Shown here piece after piece: positions 58,904 to 64,000 of a stretch of DNA of 64,000 nt. Origin of the DNA: Oxalobacteraceae bacterium (GTDB lineage: Bacteria > Pseudomonadota > Gammaproteobacteria > Burkholderiales > Burkholderiaceae_D). Under the pieces are notes generated by a model. The model was not told the DNA's origin. It ran no database searches and worked only from the letters and a program-made list of their open reading frames with translations. The position numbers and the translations under genes are program-made. Location of the stretch: positions 1 through 64,000 of the forward strand of contig JAIXXN010000003.1 of the NCBI GenBank assembly GCA_027490725.1. Reading direction: 5' to 3'. Numbering within the stretch: the stretch's first letter is position 1; each line of letters opens with the position of its first letter.

Positions 58904-58975
58904 CAGCGAGGCGAACGCCGCATATCGCCTTGCATTTTGCAATCAATTTGCGTCAATCTTGCGAGAAAGTTCAGT

Positions 58976-60643
58976 ATGGCCGTTCTATGTCGATTCCCTC
59001 AGCATCTGGCGGTGGCGGCACTGGCGTCGTGCCTGCTGGCCTGCTCGTCCGGCAATACGCCTCCCGCACCCTCCGAGTCGGCCGGTCAGGTGAAGGCCGT
59101 TGCTGCCAATAAAATGACTTTCTATGCAGCCTCACGGGCCGCCGAACAGGTCAGCTTCGGTGCTACCCCGGCACTGGTGGCAGAGCTGTCGCAGCAGGGA
59201 TTGGAGGCATGGATCGACGCCCAGTTTGCCCTGCCGCCGAGCACGGCCACCGCACCGGACTGGGTGCGTTTTTTTGATGGTAACAATGAAGCCGCCGCCA
59301 ATCGTGCCGGTAATTTCCCCGGCGATCAGTTCTGGCGCCGCGCCCTGAGCGCGCCCGACCAGTTGCGCCAGCGCGTGGCGTGGGCGCTGTTCCAGTACAT
59401 CCCGGTCGCACAGGGACAGGCGAACGGTCAGCTGCAGTACTACAACATGCTGATCCGCAATGCCTTCAATCCGTATGCCACGCTGCTGCACGAGGTGACG
59501 CTGCAGCCCATGATGGGCTGGTATCTGAACAATGAGACCAACCGGCCTCCGTCGCCCGAATGTCTGGGCTGTACGCCGAACGAAAATTATGCGCGCGAAC
59601 TGATGCAGTTATTTACCATCGGCGTGGTGCAGCTCAACGCCGATGGCAGCATCGTGCGGGATGCCAGTGGCAAACCGAAGGAAACCTATACCCAGAAAGA
59701 TGTCGAGGCACTGGCCAGAGCGCTGACTGGCTGGCGTAATCCATGGGACACCGACCCGAACGGGAAGATGGCCAATTTCGATCAGCACATGACACCGGAG
59801 GACCAGAGCTTCCTGCACGATAGCAGCGCCAAGACGGTGATGGGCATGCAGCTGGCGGCTGGCATGGGCGCCGAGGCCGAGTTGAATGCCGTGATCGCAC
59901 TGCTGATGCAGCATCCGAATGTCGCGCCGTTTGTCAGCCTGCGCCTGATCCAGCACCTGGTGACCAGCAATCCTTCGCCGGCGTATCTGAGCCGGATCAG
60001 TGCCGTGTTCCGCAACAACGGGCAGGGTGTGACGGGCGATCTGCGCGCCGTCGTCAAGGCCGTGCTGCTAGATCCGGAAGCGCGTGCCGGTGATGTGCCC
60101 GGCAATCAGAACCGGCAATTCGGCAAATTCCGCGAACCGGTGCAGTGGCTAAGCGCCATCATGCGCGGGCTGGGCTGCAGCGCGCCGATGTATAGCATCT
60201 CGGGCAGCAATCAGTGGGTGGTCTCGCCGGCGGGGCAGACCCCCAACGCACCGGCCAGCATCTTCTCTTTCTATCAGGCCACCGACCGGGTGCCGGGCAG
60301 TAATCTGCTGGCACCGGAGCAGAAAATTGTCGGCACCATGGAAATGAATAACCGCTTCGGTAACCTGAACTGGAATCTGCTCGATACCAACAATTCTGCC
60401 AGCGCCTTCAACCGGACCAATACCGGCTGCGATCTGGGCACGCCGGCTAAATTACTGAGCACGTCGCCGGCCGCCTTTGTCGATTTCGTCAGTCAGCGCT
60501 GGTTCCGTGGCGCGATTCCACCGCCACTGCGCAGCAGCATGCTGGCGCTGATGCAGTCAGAGACCTGGGGCAGTGCCGAAGAAGGTGCGCTGACCATGAT
60601 CCAGTTTGCGCTGGCCAGTCCCTATTTTGGAGCGATACGATGA
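58976..60643 (+). CDS. DUF1800 family lipoprotein
   Basis: A 555-residue exported protein. The N terminus carries a lipobox (LLAC, Cys about 21). The central signature NENYARELMQLFTIGVVQL, preceded by a Cys-x2-Cys (ECLGC), and RALTGWR are DUF1800 hallmarks. The family has no accepted biochemical function. It almost always occurs beside DUF1501, as here, where the stop overlaps the next start by four bases. The ATG at 58976 (GAGAAAG upstream) is chosen over an ATG 45 codons earlier that would add a non-signal leader. Confidence 0.9.
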   Translation: MAVLCRFPQHLAVAALASCLLACSSGNTPPAPSESAGQVKAVAANKMTFYAASRAAEQVSFGATPALVAELSQQGLEAWIDAQFALPPSTATAPDWVRFFDGNNEAAANRAGNFPGDQFWRRALSAPDQLRQRVAWALFQYIPVAQGQANGQLQYYNMLIRNAFNPYATLLHEVTLQPMMGWYLNNETNRPPSPECLGCTPNENYARELMQLFTIGVVQLNADGSIVRDASGKPKETYTQKDVEALARALTGWRNPWDTDPNGKMANFDQHMTPEDQSFLHDSSAKTVMGMQLAAGMGAEAELNAVIALLMQHPNVAPFVSLRLIQHLVTSNPSPAYLSRISAVFRNNGQGVTGDLRAVVKAVLLDPEARAGDVPGNQNRQFGKFREPVQWLSAIMRGLGCSAPMYSISGSNQWVVSPAGQTPNAPASIFSFYQATDRVPGSNLLAPEQKIVGTMEMNNRFGNLNWNLLDTNNSASAFNRTNTGCDLGTPAKLLSTSPAAFVDFVSQRWFRGAIPPPLRSSMLALMQSETWGSAEEGALTMIQFALASPYFGAIR

Positions 60644-61986
60644 AACGACGGGATTTTCTGCGGGCCGGCATGGGCATCGGCCTAGGGAGTAGCGGCTTAC
60701 TGGGCGCGCTCAATCTGGGCCACGCGGCCAGCGCTGGCGACTACAAGGCGCTGATCTGTCTCTACCTGAACGGGGGTAATGACGGCAATAACACCCTGAT
60801 TCCGACCGATGCTGCCTACAACGATTACGCGGCGGCCCGGCCGGTGCTGGCCTTGCCGAAAAATTCGCTGGCGCCGCTGAACGGCAGCAGCGCCGGCCAC
60901 AGTTTCGGTCTGCATCCCGGGCTGGCACCGCTGGCTGATCTGTATAACCAGAAGCGGCTGGCGTGGATTGCCAATGCCGGGCCGCTGATTGTGCCGGCCA
61001 CGGCGGAGCAGGTCATCAATAATGCGGTGGCATTGCCGCCCTTCCTGATGTCGCACAGCGATCAGACTGCCGTCCAGCAGGGCTGGGGTGGCGATGCCGA
61101 CGCCAGTGGCTGGGGCGGGCGCAGTCTGGAGTTACTGCCGGCCTCGCTGATCAATCCACTCAATGCGATGACCATGAATCAGGACCGTACCTTCGTGCTG
61201 GGCCGTAAATCGCCGGTCTCGCTGATGACGGCCGGCGGTACCCAGTACTGGGGGCGCGCCGATCTGGCCCAGCCACAGACGGCCTGGACCCAGGCGCTGA
61301 ATACCATGGCGCGTGCGCAGTTCAGCAATGATTACGAGTCCGGTTTTGCACGCAACTTTGGCAGCAGTATCGACGACTCCACCCTGCTGGTGAAAGTGCT
61401 GGCTGCGGCGCAGGCGCCGAAAGCCAATTTCGGTTCCGATGATCTGGCCGGTAATTTGCGGACGCTGGCCTCGGCCATGCCGGTGTTTAAGGCCATGGGT
61501 TACCGGCGCCAGATTTTCCTGGTTAGCTGGGGCGGTTTCGACACCCATTATGACCAGCGTGGCAGCGATGCGCGTACCCAGGATAGCCAGCTCGACAAAG
61601 TCGGCCGGGCGGTGGCGGCCTTCGATCAGGCCAACCGTGCCTCTGGTCTCGACCTTGATGTCACCACGCTGATGATGAGCGATTTCGGGCGTACCCTGCG
61701 GCCCGCCTCCGGTGCTGGTTCCGACCACGCCTGGGGGAGTCACTGGTTTGTGGCCGGCGGTGCCGTCGCCGGTGGTCAGGTGATCGGCAAATTCCCGTCG
61801 CTGGTACTGGGCGGCGTGGACGATTCCGATCCCGGTGGTGGTGGCCGGATGGTGCCCAGCACCAGTACCGAACAGATCGGCGCCACCCTGATGCAGTGGA
61901 TGGGTCTGCCTCTGAGCGAGCTCGATACGGTGTTTCCGACGCTGCGCAATTTCAGCACCCGCAAGCTGGCTTTCCTGAACACCTGA
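60640..61986 (+). CDS. DUF1501 family protein with Tat signal
   Basis: A 448-residue protein with a twin-arginine signal (KRRDFLRAG at 2-10, cleavage near HAASA), so it should be folded in the cytoplasm, perhaps with a metal or cofactor, before export. LYLNGGNDGNNTL, SLELLPASL and WGGFDTHYDQ mark the DUF1501 family, which resembles the alkaline-phosphatase/sulfatase fold. Its substrate is not known. It is translationally coupled to DUF1800. Confidence 0.92.
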   Translation: MKRRDFLRAGMGIGLGSSGLLGALNLGHAASAGDYKALICLYLNGGNDGNNTLIPTDAAYNDYAAARPVLALPKNSLAPLNGSSAGHSFGLHPGLAPLADLYNQKRLAWIANAGPLIVPATAEQVINNAVALPPFLMSHSDQTAVQQGWGGDADASGWGGRSLELLPASLINPLNAMTMNQDRTFVLGRKSPVSLMTAGGTQYWGRADLAQPQTAWTQALNTMARAQFSNDYESGFARNFGSSIDDSTLLVKVLAAAQAPKANFGSDDLAGNLRTLASAMPVFKAMGYRRQIFLVSWGGFDTHYDQRGSDARTQDSQLDKVGRAVAAFDQANRASGLDLDVTTLMMSDFGRTLRPASGAGSDHAWGSHWFVAGGAVAGGQVIGKFPSLVLGGVDDSDPGGGGRMVPSTSTEQIGATLMQWMGLPLSELDTVFPTLRNFSTRKLAFLNT

Positions 61987-62014
61987 GCAAGCACTCTGAC
62001 CAAGAAAGTTTTCC

Positions 62015-64000
62015 ATGGATGTGAATGGCACTGCAGGCGCAGACCTGTACGATCAGAAAAAACTGGGCATACAGGATTGGATCGATTACTACGGTCTGGC
62101 GGGGGATGACATCATCCGCATGTATCAGGGCAACGCCAACCCCGGCGCGGGCAACGATACACTGGAGAAGCTGGCCGGCAACAGCTGGCAGAAACTGACA
62201 GTGCGCTACTGGGATGCCCCGGCTGGCGTGGTGGTCGATCTGGCTGCCGGCACCGCGCAGGATGGCTGGGGCACGACGGATAAACTGATCAATATCGACG
62301 ATGTGCACAGCGGCGGCAACAACGACCGGCTGTACGGCAGTGCCAGCGATAATCTGTTCTCGCCCGGTGGCGGCCAGGATATCATCGACGGGCGCGGCGG
62401 TCTGGATACGGTGATTCTGCCATGGGTGAGCAATCATCCCACCTTACTCAGCGAACTGACGATCGTGGTCTCGCTCGACGGCACACAAGCCACGATTACT
62501 GCGCCCGGCAATGACAGCTTCCGGCTGGATCTGAGCAATATCGAACGGATTGCCCTCGACTGGGATCAGCCGCGCTTATTGCTCACGGATTTCATCACAC
62601 CCCAGCAGATTGCCCAGCAGGCCATTGCGGCCGGCAGCACGCTGCGCTGGAATGCGGACGCGGCACTTGGGACGACAGTCAGCGTCAGCTATAGCTTCGT
62701 CAGCACGGCCCCTGCCAGCGGCGTGGGCGCGTCAGGCTTTCGTAGTTTCAGCGCCGCCGAACAGCAGGTGGTGCGCAAGTTGCTGGCCGAAACCAGTGCC
62801 CTGAGCGGCATCAGCTTTACCGAAGTCAGTGACAGTGCGAACAGCCATGGCCAGATCCGCTTCGGCGTGAGCCAGCAGGCCGCCACGGAAGGCGTGGCGT
62901 GGTTACCCAACCAGAGTGGCGCGGGGGATCAGGCCGGCGATGTCTGGATGGATGTGGAATCGATGGCGAATCTGGCCGCGGGTAGCGAGGGCTATGCCGC
63001 CCTGCTGCACGAGCTGGGCCATGCACTGGGGCTGCGCCATCCGACCAATGTCGATCCCGGCGATGCCTGGAGCAAGGTCGTCACGCCGGCCATGAATAGC
63101 AAGCTGTGGTCGGTCATGGCGGCGACCCCGGCGGGGGATGGCCTGTTCCGCAGCGACTGGGGCAGCCTGGATGTGCTGGCGCTGCGCTATCTGTACGGCA
63201 GCACGGCGCATGCGACAGGCGACGATCATTACCAGTTGGGCGCTGGCAGCAGCCTGGCGCTGACGGTGATCGATGATGGCGGCACCGACAGCATCGATGC
63301 GTCGGCGGCGCCACTGGGCGTGCAGATCAGTCTGATACCGGGCAGCTTGTCGAGTATCGGCCTGACCCCGGCAGGGCTGGCGGCGGTGAACAATCTCGCC
63401 ATAGGCGCCGACAGCTGGATCGAACAGGCCATCGGCTCGGCTTATGACGATGTGCTGACCGGGAATGCACGGGACAATCTGCTGCAGGGTAAAGGCGGCA
63501 ACGATGCAATCGACGCTGGCGCGGGGCAGGATACCGTCCTGTTCACCGGTCGCTTTAGCGATTACACCATCAGCACCAGCTTTGACACGCTACAAGTGGC
63601 TGCCAAGGATGGGCTGTCTGGCTTTAGCACGCTACGTAATGTCGAGATCCTCGGTTTCGGCGACGGCAGCCGGATGCTGCTGGGCGATGCCGGCGCGAAT
63701 ACCCTGAGCGGCGCGGCGGGTAACGATTTGCTGCTCGGTGGCGCGGGGAATGACACACTGGATGGTGGTGCCGGACTGGATGTGGCCAGTTTCAGCGCTG
63801 CGCGCAGCAACTACACCATCAGCAAGACGGCGAGCGGCTTTAGTATCGCCGATGCCAGCGGCGTTGACGGCATCGATCAGTTACTCAATCTGGAACGTCT
63901 GCAGTTCAGCGATCAGAGCGTTGCACTCGACATTAGCGGCGTCGGCGGAAAAGCTTACCGCATCTATCAGGCTGCGTTTGACCGTACCCCTGATGCGGTC
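62015..64000 (+). CDS. RTX-repeat metzincin metalloprotease with DUF4214 start (C terminus outside window)
   Basis: The reading frame is open from ATG 62015 to the window end (662 codons). The zinc motif His332-Glu-Leu-Gly-His336-Ala-Leu-Gly-Leu-Arg-His342 is the full metzincin signature, with a Met-turn Ser-Val-Met368. It is flanked by glycine/aspartate-rich RTX-like repeats: an early group (GAGNDTL), then [14 protein letters not shown] (about 490) and [18 protein letters not shown] (about 570-585). [14 protein letters not shown] at the end is the beginning of a DUF4214 domain. There is no signal peptide, so type I secretion is likely. It is similar in parts to M10 serralysins, but the order (catalytic part in the middle) differs from the usual N-terminal protease. 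It starts 28 bases after DUF1501. Confidence 0.82.
   Translation, partial: MDVNGTAGADLYDQKKLGIQDWIDYYGLAGDDIIRMYQGNANPGAGNDTLEKLAGNSWQKLTVRYWDAPAGVVVDLAAGTAQDGWGTTDKLINIDDVHSGGNNDRLYGSASDNLFSPGGGQDIIDGRGGLDTVILPWVSNHPTLLSELTIVVSLDGTQATITAPGNDSFRLDLSNIERIALDWDQPRLLLTDFITPQQIAQQAIAAGSTLRWNADAALGTTVSVSYSFVSTAPASGVGASGFRSFSAAEQQVVRKLLAETSALSGISFTEVSDSANSHGQIRFGVSQQAATEGVAWLPNQSGAGDQAGDVWMDVESMANLAAGSEGYAALLHELGHALGLRHPTNVDPGDAWSKVVTPAMNSKLWSVMAATPAGDGLFRSDWGSLDVLALRYLYGSTAHATGDDHYQLGAGSSLALTVIDDGGTDSIDASAAPLGVQISLIPGSLSSIGLTPAGLAAVNNLAIGADSWIEQAIGSAYDDVLTGNARDNLLQGKGGNDAIDAGAGQDTVLFTGRFSDYTISTSFDTLQVAAKDGLSGFSTLRNVEILGFGDGSRMLLGDAGANTLSGAAGNDLLLGGAGNDTLDGGAGLDVASFSAARSNYTISKTASGFSIADASGVDGIDQLLNLERLQFSDQSVALDISGVGGKAYRIYQAAFDRTPDAV

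Larger units (their letters stand above)
58653..58975. other. 323-base intergenic region between divergent metH and DUF1800 genes
   Basis: The region holds the metH promoter on the minus strand (58707-58735) and a weaker candidate on the plus strand (58875-58903). Its middle (about 58770-58835) is GC-rich with short inverted repeats, such as GCCGGCCAGCGCGCCGGC. I see no ORF, RNA gene or riboswitch. Confidence 0.6.

Overview
The window is ordinary chromosomal backbone from a betaproteobacterium, most likely Burkholderiales and close to the Oxalobacteraceae (Massilia, Duganella, Undibacterium-like). This is inferred from gene content: the GshA/GshB pair beside an EIIA-HPr-EI phosphotransferase cluster, MetX-MetW, short BirA next to type III CoaX, DUF3567, DUF4390 with an NtrY-like kinase, UbiK, and a TorF porin-GlnK-AmtB operon. 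Coding density is high. I see no insertion sequences, prophage, CRISPR array or tRNA.

Layout. 1-260: the 3' end of an rRNA operon (partial 5S rRNA, a terminator, then a folded leader-like segment). 312-4220: a large propeller-sensor histidine kinase. 4237-9234 (minus): a small lipoprotein, an M1 aminopeptidase lipoprotein, ComM, an unknown anchored protein and UbiK. 9263-12258: a nitrogen-responsive unit with a predicted NtrC site and sigma-54 promoter driving porin-glnK-amtB. 12371-17280: glutathione synthesis followed by a sugar-permease-free PTS. 17372-22148: metX-metW-ampG-M48 protease-RluA-type synthase. 22182-24560: xthA divergent from pyrE and a hydrolase. 24646-28057 (minus): gatCAB. 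28331-37495: the cell-elongation cluster mreB-mreC-mreD-mrdA-rodA-mrdA2-rlpA. 37520-43815 (minus): argS, SPOR protein, dsbA, SDR, birA, coaX, SPOR-like protein. 44059-49994: rsmB-DUF4390-ntrY-like-response regulator-CobW-like fragment-DUF3567. 50130-54812: a class II glutamine amidotransferase, an EAL/HDOD protein and an ABC-2 exporter. 54852-58652 (minus): full-length metH. 58976-64000: DUF1800, DUF1501 (Tat signal) and an RTX metzincin cut off by the window end.

Points that stand out: (1) two closely related, apparently intact PBP2 genes flank rodA, with perfect DNA repeats shared between them; (2) a DUF1800-DUF1501-RTX metalloprotease cluster of envelope or secreted proteins with no assigned role; (3) a well-matched NtrC/sigma-54 control region; (4) a vestigial CobW-like protein and an AAA+-less NtrX-type regulator in one run of genes; (5) a pseudoknot-capable segment after the 5S gene. 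All calls come from reading the sequence. No database search was run, so family names rest on recognisable motifs and gene order.
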